From Mesorhizobium sp. B2-1-1 (GTDB taxonomy: Bacteria > Pseudomonadota > Alphaproteobacteria > Rhizobiales > Rhizobiaceae): DNA of 64,000 nt. Every line of letters starts with the position of its first letter. The first letter of the stretch is position 1. This document shows, one piece after another, positions 47,369 to 55,804 of this stretch. Both the position numbers and the translations under genes were made by a program. The notes under the pieces were generated by a model that was not told the origin of the DNA, made no database searches, and saw nothing but the letters and a program-made list of their open reading frames with translations. The DNA is taken from positions 124,001-188,000 of the forward strand of contig NZ_CP083955.1 of NCBI RefSeq assembly GCF_006442975.2. Direction: 5' to 3'.

Positions 47369-47815
47369 CTACTCGCTCGCTTCCCGTCCCGATACCCGTT
47401 CGATCAGGATCCGAAAGAAGACATGCGGCGCACTGTCGGCTGTGGGAGGAACCAGCGGCTTGAGTGCGCCGGGTTCCCACCAGTCGGAGTGCTTGCTCAA
47501 GACCGTCCAGGCATGATCCCGCTCAAGCTTGTGGCCGATCCGGTCAGGCAGTTCTTCGTATCGGCCGTCAACAACGACGCTTCTCCATCCCCGCCCCTGT
47601 CCATGCTCATCCACCTGGACGCACACCAGCGGATTGGCCCGCATCCATTCGATCTTTTTGCCCGGCATGGAAAACGCGTAAAGATGGGCGTCCGAATAGG
47701 CGTAGTGGAACGGCACGACATAGGGCTGTCCATCCTTTGCGCATGCCAGGCGGCCCACGCGATTGGCCGTCAGCAATTTGGTACATTCCAAAGCAGAAAG
47801 CGTGCGGATCTGCAT
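47369..47815 (-). CDS. Pyridoxamine 5'-phosphate oxidase-family protein
   Basis: 148 aa from the ATG at 47815. It has a split-barrel flavin-binding fold with VGRLACAKDGQPYVVPFHYAYSD and KIEWMRANPLVCVQVDE, typical of the small PNPOx-like/pyridoxamine oxidase-related proteins rather than true PdxH. It probably binds FMN, F420 or heme; the substrate is unknown. It starts 19 bases after the phosphoribosyltransferase gene and seems to be the third gene of the operon led by DUF2267. Confidence 0.85.
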   Translation of the reverse strand: MQIRTLSALECTKLLTANRVGRLACAKDGQPYVVPFHYAYSDAHLYAFSMPGKKIEWMRANPLVCVQVDEHGQGRGWRSVVVDGRYEELPDRIGHKLERDHAWTVLSKHSDWWEPGALKPLVPPTADSAPHVFFRILIERVSGREASE

Positions 47816-47834
47816 CAGTTCGATCTCCTGTTCT

Positions 47835-48520
47835 TCATGGCCTTTGAACCAGGCCGGAAACGTGCCACTGGCCAGTTTTGTACAGCTGGGCAGCCTCGTC
47901 CATAGCGGAGACAACGTCGTTGTCAGAGAGTTGCGGGAACTGGCGATAATGATGGCTCAAGGCCTGGAACTGTCCTGGCCTACTGAGGCAGACTACACGG
48001 TCCGCTTCCTGCTCCAGCGCGGCGACCGTCACTTGCGGTGAAACGGGAACCGCCACGACGATTTCCCTCGGTGACCGGCGCTTGAGGGCGCGGATCGCGA
48101 TTTTCATGGTCGTACCGGTCGCGACACCGTCATCGACGATGATAGCCGTCTTTCCTGCGATCGACATCGGTTTGGTCTTGCCACGATAGGCAACGCGCCG
48201 GCGTTCGAGTTCAGGACGTTCATTTGCAATCAAGACACGTAAGGCGTCGTCGTCGAGCCCATAGGCTCGACAATTTCACGGTTCAGCACGACCTCCCCAG
48301 GGTCGCCATCGATGATTGCGGCAACAGCCAATTCGGGATTGCCCGGGGCGCCGATCTTGCGGACGATCAGCAGGTCAAGAGGAGCGTTGAGGGCTTTGGC
48401 CACTTCCACTGCGACGGGCACGCCGCCACGCGGCAATGCCAGTACGATGGGCCGATGCAGTTGAAGTCTGCTCAGCTCCAGGCCAAGCTTCGCTCCAGCG
48501 TCTTCCCGGTCACGGAACAT
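47835..48520 (-). pseudogene. Phosphoribosyltransferase family protein, single-base frameshift
   Basis: The first frame (from ATG 48520) reads LALPRGGVPVAVEVAKAL, VRKIGAPGNPELAVAAI and LNREIVEPMG. At about 48257 it shifts, and the next frame continues RVLIANERPELERRR, the PRPP-binding loop AIIVDDGVATGTT and VVAVPVSPQVTVAAL. Restoring one C (GGCTC to GGCCTC on the coding strand) would give about 228 residues, normal for the PRTase-like proteins that accompany stress genes. Their true substrate is unclear. It starts 3 bases after the DUF2267 stop. Confidence 0.85.
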
Positions 48521-48523
48521 CGG

Positions 48524-48958
48524 TCAATCCACCGGCCACAGGTTTCGCAGCGACTTTTTCATCGAGTTTCTGACCTGTACGATCTCGCCATGCGAAATGT
48601 GACGGTCGAGAAGCTTGAACACGGCACTGATCGCGACATCGAAATCGATCTCCTCATCGTAGCCGAAACTGTTTCTGACACTGATAATGAAGTCGCGCTT
48701 CGTGCGCTCATGCGCAGGCACCGACGGCTTCCAACCTTCGAAATAGATGCCGCGGACCAAAACAGGCAGTTGCGCCGAGAGATCGGCCATTTCCGCCGGC
48801 GACAGCCAGTCCCGCACCGTGTGCAGGACAGCCCTCAGCAGCCGGCACGCGCTCGGTTCGCTCCAGCAGAGGTCTTTGGCGAGCTCCTTGACCCATTGTT
48901 GCGCCTGCTGGCCGGCATGCGTGAAGTCAGCGAAGGACGTGTGAGGACAAGGACCCAT
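48524..48958 (-). CDS. DUF2267 domain-containing protein
   Basis: 144 aa from the ATG at 48958. The pattern AQQWVKELAKDLCW, ACRLLRAVLHTVRDWLSPAEM, LPVLVRGIYFEGW is characteristic of DUF2267, an alpha-helical domain of unknown function. It is first in a DUF2267, phosphoribosyltransferase, PNPOx operon. A FixK-type box lies 53 bases upstream. Confidence 0.88.
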   Translation of the reverse strand: MGPCPHTSFADFTHAGQQAQQWVKELAKDLCWSEPSACRLLRAVLHTVRDWLSPAEMADLSAQLPVLVRGIYFEGWKPSVPAHERTKRDFIISVRNSFGYDEEIDFDVAISAVFKLLDRHISHGEIVQVRNSMKKSLRNLWPVD

Positions 48959-49011
48959 GGCGATGCTCCTGAGATTTGGCGCCATTCTGGGGCATAATAA
49001 GGCTCTGAGCA

Positions 49012-49025
49012 TTGAGCGGGATCAA
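49012..49025 (-). promoter_or_regulatory. FixK-type box of the DUF2267-PRTase-PNPOx operon
   Basis: TTGAGCGGGATCAA fits TTG(A/C)-N6-(T/G)CAA, 53 bases before the DUF2267 start. Confidence 0.65.
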
Positions 49026-49072
49026 ATCGTTCGGGCTCTGCGTCAAACGAACCGGAGGTGCTGGGCGCCAGT

Positions 49073-50350
49073 TCAGCCAAAAGCCTGCTGCACCAGCAGG
49101 GGAATGATCCGGTCGGTCTTGGCCACGGAAGGTCGTCCTGCTGAACCATAGGAAATGCCGAGCGCGTCCCAGGTCTCGACCAGGGCGTCCTGCAGCTCGG
49201 CGATCAGCGCATCCGAATGGAACGGCGTCGGCGTGATGCGCAGCCGCTCCGTGCCGCGCGGCACGGTCGGATAGTTGATCGGCTGGATGTAGATGCCGTG
49301 CACGCCGAGCAGCCGGTCGCTTGCCATCTTGCAAAGCTCGGGGTCGCCAACCAGCACTGGCACGATATGGGTCGCCGATTCCATCACCGGCAGGCCGGCG
49401 GCGGAGAGGATCTGCTTGGTCCGCGTCGCCTGCTGCTGCTGGGCGTCACGCTCGGCCTGCGAGCGCTTGAGATGACGGATCGAGGTGGTGGCAGCGGCGG
49501 CGATGGCCGGCGGCAGCGCGGTGGTGAAGATGAAGCCCGGCGCATAGGAGCGCACGGCGTCGATGACAGCACTCGTGCCGGTGATGTAGCCGCCCAGCGT
49601 GCCGAAAGCCTTGGCCAGCGTGCCCTCGATGATGTTGATGCGGTCGGCGAGGCCTTCCCGCTCGGTGATGCCACCGCCGCGCGGACCATACATGCCCACG
49701 GCGTGGACCTCGTCGATATAGGTCATGGCGTTATAGCGCTCGGCGAGGTCGACGATCTCCCGGATCGGCGCGATATCGCCATCCATCGAATAGACGCTCT
49801 CGAACACGATCAGCTTGGCGCGTTCGCGGCCCGCCGCCTGCAGCAGGCTTTCCAGGTGCGCGACATCGTTGTGGCGAAAAATCTTCTTTTCCGCGCCCGA
49901 GCGCCGCACGCCTTCGATCATCGAGGCATGGTTGAGCTCGTCCGAAATGATCAGGCAGTTGGGCAAAAGCCGCGCGATGGTCGAGATCGAGGCTTCGTTG
50001 GAGACAAAACCGGAGGTGAAGACCAGCGCGGCTTCCTTGTCGTGCAGGTCGGCGAGCTCATGCTCGAGTTCGACCAGCGGATTGCTGGTGCCGGAGATGT
50101 TGCGGGTGCCGCCGGCGCCCGAACCCATCCGGCCCGCCGCGTTCTGGAACGCTGCGATGACATCCGGGTGCTGGCCCATGCCGAGATAGTCGTTGGAGCA
50201 CCAGACGGTGATTTCCTCTGCGCGGCCGTTGGCGCGCCAGATGGCACGCGGAAATTTGCCCGCTATGCGCTCGAGGTCGGCAAAGACGCGGTAGCGTCGT
50301 TCCGCATGGAGCTGGTCGATCGCGTCCTCGAAGAACCGCTGATAATTCAT
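49073..50350 (-). CDS. hemA: 5-aminolevulinate synthase
   Basis: 425 aa PLP enzyme that condenses glycine and succinyl-CoA to 5-aminolevulinate, the first step of heme synthesis in alphaproteobacteria. Features are [37 protein letters not shown] and the PLP lysine K247 in [12 protein letters not shown]. Length and C-terminal [12 protein letters not shown] are standard. A FixK-type box 97 bases upstream links heme supply to low oxygen, which fits the demand of b- and c-type cytochromes and of FixL itself. It may be an additional copy beside a housekeeping hemA. Confidence 0.96.
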   Translation of the reverse strand: MNYQRFFEDAIDQLHAERRYRVFADLERIAGKFPRAIWRANGRAEEITVWCSNDYLGMGQHPDVIAAFQNAAGRMGSGAGGTRNISGTSNPLVELEHELADLHDKEAALVFTSGFVSNEASISTIARLLPNCLIISDELNHASMIEGVRRSGAEKKIFRHNDVAHLESLLQAAGRERAKLIVFESVYSMDGDIAPIREIVDLAERYNAMTYIDEVHAVGMYGPRGGGITEREGLADRINIIEGTLAKAFGTLGGYITGTSAVIDAVRSYAPGFIFTTALPPAIAAAATTSIRHLKRSQAERDAQQQQATRTKQILSAAGLPVMESATHIVPVLVGDPELCKMASDRLLGVHGIYIQPINYPTVPRGTERLRITPTPFHSDALIAELQDALVETWDALGISYGSAGRPSVAKTDRIIPLLVQQAFG

Positions 50351-50447
50351 GTCCGAATCTCCTTATTTACTCGCTGTCGCGCTGCGGGCATCGGCTACAC
50401 CGAATTTGGCAAGGGTTGGACGTAACCCTTTGCGGCAACGGACGACC

Positions 50448-50461
50448 TTGATTCATGTCAA
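50448..50461 (-). promoter_or_regulatory. FixK/FNR-type box upstream of hemA
   Basis: TTGATTCATGTCAA, one mismatch to TTGAT-N4-ATCAA, 97 bases before the hemA start. Confidence 0.75.
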
Positions 50462-50487
50462 AATCACGACTCCGAGGCTCCGCCTGC

Positions 50488-51138
50488 TCAGGTCGATATG
50501 AACCGATGCAATGATCCGCTGCGCAGCACAGAACGCGTCACGCCGCCAAAGGTCCTCTCCAGTAGCCGACTGTGACCGTAGCCGCCGAGAACTATGAGAT
50601 CGGCCGCAATATCCTGTCCGATCTGCAGGAGGATGTCCGCCGGTTCGGAGAGGCGCGCATCCAAGACCACAGATCGCGCTGTCACTCCGTGCCGTGCCAG
50701 AAAGAGCTAACGTCCGCGACATCGTCGCCACGGGACGCCAGGATGAGACTCGCCGCATCCAGCATACGATTATGGTCGACCACCAGATCGGTCGACGGCG
50801 AGCCGGTCAAGATCAAATCGGCAGCACGCGCATTGAGTGCAAGTTCGCGCGTGGGATTGCCTATCTTTGCGCGCCAAGATGCACGATTGCTGCCGTTGAC
50901 GGTGCTCAGGAATTCCTCTCTCAGGCAGTCGAGGCGACCTTCTATCTCCTCCACCTGGCACCACAACGCCTTGGGCGCGGCCTGGTCGTCAGTGCCGGTC
51001 GGAAGGACAAAATGCGGCTCGGCGGCGCTAGAAGCCAGAGGTCGGCCTCGAGCCGTTGAGCCAAATCCCATGCCATCGAGATGCGCGGCGCGGCGTCGCG
51101 TCTACGTCCAGTTGCACCATAATCATCTTAAAAGCCAT
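50488..51138 (-). pseudogene. Universal stress protein with internal deletion and frameshifts
   Basis: The start at ATG 51138 (MAFKMIMVQLDVDA) and the fragments MAWDLAQRLEADLW, GNPTRELALNARAADLILTG and DLVVDHNRMLDAASLILAS give the first USP domain. The reading frame then jumps to HGVTARSVVLDARLSEPADILLQIG and ends GGYGHSRLLERTFGG...SLHRFIST, the end of the second domain. About 50 residues around the inter-domain junction are missing, and several one-base shifts occur. It sits just upstream of hemA's box on the same strand. Confidence 0.75.
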
Positions 51139-51248
51139 CGCTCATTCCATCTGCGGTTGAACCGACTTGGCCATCAAATAGAGGGAGGCGTAAAAGCAAG
51201 GAAAACGGCTGGTGCCGGCACGCTCGTACAGCCCGCAAGACCATAGGG

Positions 51249-51262
51249 TTGATCCTGATCAA
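51249..51262 (+). promoter_or_regulatory. FixK/FNR-type box upstream of phasin gene
   Basis: TTGATCCTGATCAA matches TTGAT-N4-ATCAA exactly, 61 bases before the phasin start. Confidence 0.85.
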
Positions 51263-51323
51263 GGACATGACGACGAATGGCGTCAACGTCGTGCTGTGGA
51301 GATTCAGAACGGAGTAGTCGATA

Positions 51324-51707
51324 ATGCACACTCAGCCCGAGCCATCCTCATTAGGCACACAATTGTTGCCGGTGGCGGAGAATGGCCAGAAGCTCTTCCT
51401 CGCCGCCGCGTCCCTTCAGGTGCACGCCTTCAAGGCCATGATGCGCTTCAATGTTGAAACGCTGGCGTTTCTGAAGCATCGTTGTGAGCAGGACGTGAGG
51501 CTGGCCGATGACTTGATCAGTGGTCCGCAGTTCAATGATGCCTTCGACATCTTCGCTGCTTTCGTGCAGAATGCGACGTCGCAATACGTGATCGAAGCCG
51601 GCAAGGTCGCCGCATTGACCTCCAGGCTCGCTTCCGAAACGGCCAGAAACATGCGTAAGGGCGCCAGGATAGCGATCGAGGATGCCGCGGCTAAGACTGT
51701 CGTGTAG
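51324..51707 (+). CDS. Phasin family protein
   Basis: 127 aa, all-helical, without signal peptide. The pattern LFLAAASLQVHAFKAMMRFNVETLAFLKHRCEQDVRLADDL condensed around FDIFAAFVQNATSQYVIEAG is that of phasin-type proteins, which coat polyhydroxybutyrate granules. A perfect FixK-type box precedes it. Linking carbon-storage granules to low oxygen is plausible for a rhizobium, but the binding target is not proven. Confidence 0.8.
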   Translation: MHTQPEPSSLGTQLLPVAENGQKLFLAAASLQVHAFKAMMRFNVETLAFLKHRCEQDVRLADDLISGPQFNDAFDIFAAFVQNATSQYVIEAGKVAALTSRLASETARNMRKGARIAIEDAAAKTVV

Positions 51708-51734
51708 ACGGCAATGCGGAGGTCGTCAGACAAC

Positions 51735-52076
51735 ATGAACGCCGTTTACAGACATAGTCGTCTCAGGGCTTCCGTATTTGCGTTGATGTTACTCGGATGT
51801 GTGCAGCCAGCCTTGGCCGATAGCGTAACGGAGCATGGCAAGGCGTTGGTGGAGGTCAACTGCGCCCGCTGTCACGCCGTCGGAAAAACTGACAGGAGCA
51901 ACCATCCCGACGCTCCGCCATTTCGCACCTTGTCAAAGCGCTATCCGATCTCCGATCTGGAGGAAGCTCTTGCGGAGGGCATTTCGACTGGCCATCCGGA
52001 TATGCCAGAGTGGACTGCGAGCCCCGATCAGATCGAAGCAATCATCACGTATATCAGCACGCTGCAGCAGCCGTGA
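51735..52076 (+). CDS. c-type cytochrome, single heme
   Basis: 113 aa from the ATG at 51735 (an ATG at 51714 is also in frame). The signal peptide includes ASVFALMLLGCVQPALADS. The heme motif is CARCH, and the axial methionine is probably in GHPDMPEW. The C-terminal helix DQIEAIITYISTLQ is typical. It follows the phasin gene by 27 bases and may share its FixK-controlled promoter. It would act as a periplasmic electron carrier. Confidence 0.88.
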   Translation: MNAVYRHSRLRASVFALMLLGCVQPALADSVTEHGKALVEVNCARCHAVGKTDRSNHPDAPPFRTLSKRYPISDLEEALAEGISTGHPDMPEWTASPDQIEAIITYISTLQQP

Positions 52077-52581
52077 CCCAGTCTCGAATGCGGCAGGCGA
52101 TCGGGTCTGAACGGCTCCGGCTATTCGCGGCCAATTGCCGGCCAGCAAACTGCTACCGGAGAGGGCCAGGGCAACATCCGGCCAGGGGCACGAAGAAACG
52201 ACTGCGCATGCGCCAGGATCTGGGCCTCGGTAGGAGGATCCGCCGGTTCGATGCCGACAATGCGATTGTTTAAGCCGGTGTTGTACTCGCGGATGTGCGT
52301 GGCCAGCTCGTGCTTCGCCGACCCTGGTCGCGGACCGAAGGGCGCTGAGGATGTCGTGGTAGAAGGCCTGATTTCCCAATGCACGCTTGCCGTCGACCGA
52401 GCCAGCCTTGTTGTGGCTCGGATGATGCGCAAGCGTCGTCGCAAGTCTCACACTGTCGGAGGTTCTCGCGGTTGAAAAAGAACACCTTGGCTTCACAATG
52501 GTCGCAGGCGCGGCGTGTCGGGTCGCCATTGCTGGAAATCCTTGCGTGTATTGCTGAACGGCAATCTGAGGCGCTGAGGGC
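52077..52581 (-). other. Degenerate coding region, unidentified
   Basis: The minus strand carries protein-like pieces in different frames: CEAKVFFFNRENLRQCETCDD (20-odd residues, paired cysteines suggesting a zinc ribbon), then ALGNQAFYHDILSALRSATRV, then REYNTGLNNRIVGIEPADPP and AQILAHAQSFLRAPGRMLPW. They look like parts of one or two genes broken by frameshifts. I do not recognise the family. Confidence 0.3.
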
Positions 52582-52800
52582 TTAAGCAGGCTGCGACACC
52601 AGGATTGCCAGGATCGATCCAGGTTTAATGACGGTATTCGCCGATGCGACAATGGTCGCACGCCCAGCTGCCGGCGCGACAATCTCGTGCAGCGCGCTTT
52701 CGACGCGAACCTCGGCTATGCGCTCTCCGGCCCTGATCGGGTCGCCGCTGGCAATGAACCAGTGCTCCAGGATGCCCTCTGGCAACATGCTGGCCGCCAC
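52582..52800 (-). CDS. Biotin/lipoyl attachment-like single-domain protein
   Basis: 72 aa from a GTG at 52800. The sequence LPEGILEHWFIASGDPIRAGERIAEV and ATIVASANTVIKPGSILAIL has the beta-hairpin repeat of biotinyl/lipoyl domains, but the lysine that would carry the cofactor is not in the usual E-x-x-K setting (VESALHEI). Family similarity seems to extend upstream through a TAG stop (an ATG near 52830 reads MRYT then stop), so the gene may be broken at its 5' end. A perfect FixK-type box is 80 bases upstream of the GTG. Confidence 0.6.
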   Translation of the reverse strand: MAASMLPEGILEHWFIASGDPIRAGERIAEVRVESALHEIVAPAAGRATIVASANTVIKPGSILAILVSQPA

Positions 52801-52880
52801 TGCGCCTTCGTCGACCTAGGTATACCGCATGGCAAATCTCGTTTTGCCGTCGAACGATAGGCTCCTAGGCGGCGCAGTCC

Positions 52881-52894
52881 TTGATCACGATCAA
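52881..52894 (-). promoter_or_regulatory. FixK/FNR-type box upstream of lipoyl-like gene
   Basis: TTGATCACGATCAA matches TTGAT-N4-ATCAA exactly. It faces the minus-strand lipoyl-like gene; another box lies 36 bases further for the plus-strand side. Confidence 0.82.
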
Positions 52895-52930
52895 TCGGCG
52901 TATGGCGCAGATGCCGCGATTGTGCGGTGA

Positions 52931-52944
52931 TTGACGCGGATCAA
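52931..52944 (+). promoter_or_regulatory. FixK-type box upstream of USP-like remnant
   Basis: TTGACGCGGATCAA, one mismatch to TTGAT-N4-ATCAA, about 53 bases before the likely start at 52998. Confidence 0.7.
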
Positions 52945-52997
52945 ATTCTGGTTCGGCAGCCGGCCTAAGATGGCCGATCATCGCCGGAGCGAGGTCA

Positions 52998-53230
52998 TGG
53001 AGCAGTTCAGGGAAATGGTGCCCATCGCCATGGACGTCGGATCAGATATCAATGCTGCAATCGCGATCGATTGGGCTGCCCGCGGCGCGCATGTGATTGC
53101 GGCCGGTATGGCGTCTGCCGCAGGAATTGTGGTCGACATCGGTTCGACACAGGCAATCGCGCCCGCTTTGCCGGTAATTTCAAAAAGTGATGCAGATCAA
53201 GGCGCGCCACACCGTTTGCGAAGATTTTGA
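52998..53230 (+). pseudogene. Probable universal stress protein N-terminal remnant
   Basis: From ATG 52998 the frame reads FREMVPIAMDVGSDINAAIAI, then DWAARGAHVIAAGMASAAGI and VVDIGSTQAIAP, which resembles the first strand and helices of USP domains. It stops after about 77 codons, far short of the 270 or so in intact relatives. The assignment is by pattern only, helped by the FixK-type box at the usual distance. Confidence 0.4.
53187..53200 (+). promoter_or_regulatory. Weak FixK-like site upstream of hypothetical gene
   Basis: GTGATGCAGATCAA has a perfect ATCAA right half and one mismatch in the left half. It is 34 bases before the proposed start at 53235, closer than the other sites. Confidence 0.35.
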
Positions 53231-53234
53231 TGCG

Positions 53235-53459
53235 ATGTGGAAACCAATCCTAAGCGCTCCTTTTGGTCGCGATCTAGAACTGGCCGTTTTCGACGAAGAC
53301 GGCGAGCACGCGCTTGTGTTTGCCTGCAGAAGGATAAAGGAGGGCTGGAAGAATGCTGCTAGTGGTGCCCGTCTCGACATCCGGCCGACCCATTGGCGCG
53401 ATTGGGATTGGGAAAGGACCGAGGTCAGAAATCGCAATCCTCTCGAGGACTCTCCCTAG
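53235..53459 (+). CDS. Conserved hypothetical protein
   Basis: 74 aa from the ATG at 53235; a longer frame opens at 53187, but family-like sequence begins at MWKPILSAPFGRDLELAV. The body FDEDGEHALVFACRRIKEGW and THWRDWDW is typical of a short rhizobial protein family of unknown function. No signal or membrane segment. It converges with fixJ, overlapping its end by four bases. Confidence 0.65.
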   Translation: MWKPILSAPFGRDLELAVFDEDGEHALVFACRRIKEGWKNAASGARLDIRPTHWRDWDWERTEVRNRNPLEDSP

Positions 53460-54070
53460 GGTCGGGACTCCACGATCAACGCCATACGCACCAGGTGTGA
53501 CAGACTACTCGCCTCCATTTTGCTCATGACATTGGCCCGGTGGATTTCGACCGTGCGCGGGCTGATCCCCAGATCGTAGGCAATCGTCTTGTTGGGTAAA
53601 CCGGCAACGAGTCCGTCCAGCACTTGGCGCTCGCGGTCAGACAAGGTCGATAGACGCGCGCGGATATCCGCGGACTGGGGATGCGCCGCGTTCGCCTCGT
53701 TCCGGTTGGCCAGTGCAGAGCGTATCGCCTGGATCAGCATCTCGTCGTCAAACGGCTTTTCGACGAAATCGGAAGCGCCTTCCTTCATGGCCTGAACGGC
53801 GAGCGCCACGTCGGCGTGACCTGTCATGATGATGACCGGAATCTTGTGGCCGCCTGTTCTGAGTTGCCGTAGCAATTCGATGCCGTCTATTCCCGGCATG
53901 CGCACGTCCGTAACGATGCAGCCGTCGAGATGGCCATCCGCCGCTGAGAGAAAAGCAGTGGCCGACTCGTACAGGCGTACGGCAAAGTCGGCTGTCGCCA
54001 GCAGAAAACCGAGAGACTTGCGAACATCAACATCGTCGTCGACGACGTGGACCAGATCACTGTCGGCCAT
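53456..54070 (-). CDS. fixJ: Two-component response regulator FixJ
   Basis: 204 aa from the ATG at 54070, exactly the usual FixJ length. The receiver domain has the acidic pocket DDD near 11-13, phospho-acceptor D55 in VTDVRMPG and the KPF lysine (VEKPFDD). The LuxR-type helix-turn-helix (about 140-200) has [22 protein letters not shown] and [14 protein letters not shown]. Phosphorylated FixJ activates fixK and nifA-type promoters in rhizobia. Its start overlaps the fixL stop by 14 bases. Confidence 0.93.
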   Translation of the reverse strand: MADSDLVHVVDDDVDVRKSLGFLLATADFAVRLYESATAFLSAADGHLDGCIVTDVRMPGIDGIELLRQLRTGGHKIPVIIMTGHADVALAVQAMKEGASDFVEKPFDDEMLIQAIRSALANRNEANAAHPQSADIRARLSTLSDRERQVLDGLVAGLPNKTIAYDLGISPRTVEIHRANVMSKMEASSLSHLVRMALIVESRP

Positions 54071-55646
54071 TTGTGACCTCATCCTTCTCAACGATGCGTA
54101 AGGTGAACCGAAAGGCGGTGCCGCCCGTCGGCATTGCCTCGGCCCAGATGTGGCCGCCGTGCGATTCAACGATGGTGCGGCAGATGGAGAGACCGACACC
54201 CATACCCTGCTTCTTGGTGGTCACAAATGGCTGGAACAGTTGCGCCGAAACCTCTGGCGCGAGCCCCGGACCGGTATCGATCACGCTCACTTCAGCCATG
54301 CCATCGTCCCGGGCAACGGTTGTGATTTTCAATTCACGGCGCTGCGTTTCCTGCATGGCCTCCACTGCGTTGCGCATCAGATTGAGCAGAACCTGCTGAA
54401 TTTGGATGCGATCGGTCAAGACCAGTTCCGCGGCAGGGTCGAGCTTGTAGCCGATCTGGACATTGATCTCCCTCGCACCAACCAGGGCGAGCGACGAGGC
54501 TTCCTCGATGAGCGCCGGCAATCGCTCGACCTGGCGCTCGCTTTCGCCCCTGGCAACAAAATCGCGCAGATGACGAATGACGTCGCCTGCCCGCAGGGCC
54601 TGCTCGGCGGCCTTTTCCACGGCATCCCGCAGCATCGGCGCGTTTGCTTCCGTGCTCTTCTCCAGGAGCCGTCGGCTGCCCTTCAGGTAATTGGTGATGG
54701 CTGTCAGCGGTTGGTTGATCTCATGAGCGAGCGTCGATGCCATCTCGCCAAGGGCGGTAAACCGCGCCATGTGCAGAAGCTCCTGCTGCTGTTCCTGAAT
54801 TCTTGCTTCCGCGCGATGACGTTCAGTCAGGTCGCGGCAAAAGCCGGTAAAGAAGCGTCCGGTTCCCGGGTGCATTTCGCCGACGGAAAGCTCCATCGGG
54901 AAAGTCGTGCCATCCTTGCGTGCCCCGGTCACGGTGCGGCCGAGCCCGATGATCCGACGCTCCCCGGTCGTCAGGTAGCGAAGCAGATAAGCATCGTGCT
55001 CTTCGCGATAGGGCGCCGGCATCAGCATCTTGACGTTCTGTCCGATGACCTCGCCCGACTGGTAACCGAACAGCGTTTCGGCGGCCGTGCTGAAGGACTG
55101 GATACTGCCTTGCTCGTCAATGACGACCATCGCATCAGGCACGGTCGCCAGGATTGAACGCAGATGATCTTCGCGCAACAGAAGCGCGGCATTCGCAAAT
55201 GAGAGGTCGCTGACATCCGTGCCTTCAATGAAGATGGCGGTAATTCGACCGTCATCGGCCCTGATCGGCTGATAGACAACATCCAGGATACGCTCTTCAA
55301 TTGGCCCATTGCTGCTGTTGCGGAATCCGACCTTCACGCCTTTGCCGCTGTAGGACTCGCCAGTCACGTACACGCGGTCGAGCCGTTCGAGGAATTCGTG
55401 TCTTTCGAGTTCGGGAAAGGCCTCGCGCGCCGATTTTCCAATAACCTGCCGGTCGCCAATGAGTTGCTGGTAGGCGGCATTGGTCAGTACGAACACATGG
55501 TCAGGCTCGCGTATCAGAGCCATGAACCCGGGCGCCCGATCGAACATTTGCGACAATAGGGATTCGAGCGTCGTCCCGCCAGGCGTCAAACTGAATGCTT
55601 CGTCTTGGATCACCCGCGGTTCCTTAGGCTCGAGACACATAAACAA
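54057..55646 (-). CDS. fixL: Oxygen-sensing histidine kinase FixL
   Basis: 529 aa soluble kinase without membrane segments. PAS 1 is at about 33-145. The heme PAS is at about 150-270 and keeps the proximal heme histidine H217 ([10 protein letters not shown]) and the oxygen-contacting arginine R237 (IIGLGR). The HisKA has H308 in LAHEINQPL, and an HATPase domain has [19 protein letters not shown] and [18 protein letters not shown]. When oxygen leaves the heme the kinase phosphorylates FixJ. Upstream lies a FixK-type box shared with the divergent USP gene, so feedback by FixK is possible. Confidence 0.94.
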   Translation of the reverse strand: MFMCLEPKEPRVIQDEAFSLTPGGTTLESLLSQMFDRAPGFMALIREPDHVFVLTNAAYQQLIGDRQVIGKSAREAFPELERHEFLERLDRVYVTGESYSGKGVKVGFRNSSNGPIEERILDVVYQPIRADDGRITAIFIEGTDVSDLSFANAALLLREDHLRSILATVPDAMVVIDEQGSIQSFSTAAETLFGYQSGEVIGQNVKMLMPAPYREEHDAYLLRYLTTGERRIIGLGRTVTGARKDGTTFPMELSVGEMHPGTGRFFTGFCRDLTERHRAEARIQEQQQELLHMARFTALGEMASTLAHEINQPLTAITNYLKGSRRLLEKSTEANAPMLRDAVEKAAEQALRAGDVIRHLRDFVARGESERQVERLPALIEEASSLALVGAREINVQIGYKLDPAAELVLTDRIQIQQVLLNLMRNAVEAMQETQRRELKITTVARDDGMAEVSVIDTGPGLAPEVSAQLFQPFVTTKKQGMGVGLSICRTIVESHGGHIWAEAMPTGGTAFRFTLRIVEKDEVTNGRQ

Positions 55647-55725
55647 GGCCTAACTATCACTTCTCCGATCAGAGACAAAACGGATCGAGGCCGAAGTCTA
55701 GATGCAAAAGCGATTGGCCGGTTCT

Positions 55726-55739
55726 TTGACGCGCATCAA
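55726..55739 (+). promoter_or_regulatory. FixK/FNR-type box between fixL and USP-ATPase operon
   Basis: TTGACGCGCATCAA, one mismatch to TTGAT-N4-ATCAA. It is 65 bases before the USP start and 79 bases before the divergent fixL start. Confidence 0.7.
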
Positions 55740-55804
55740 GGAAGCCAGCGCCCGTGAATGCAATTCATAGCACATTCGAAACGCTTGAGTGAAAGGCGCG
55801 TCCA

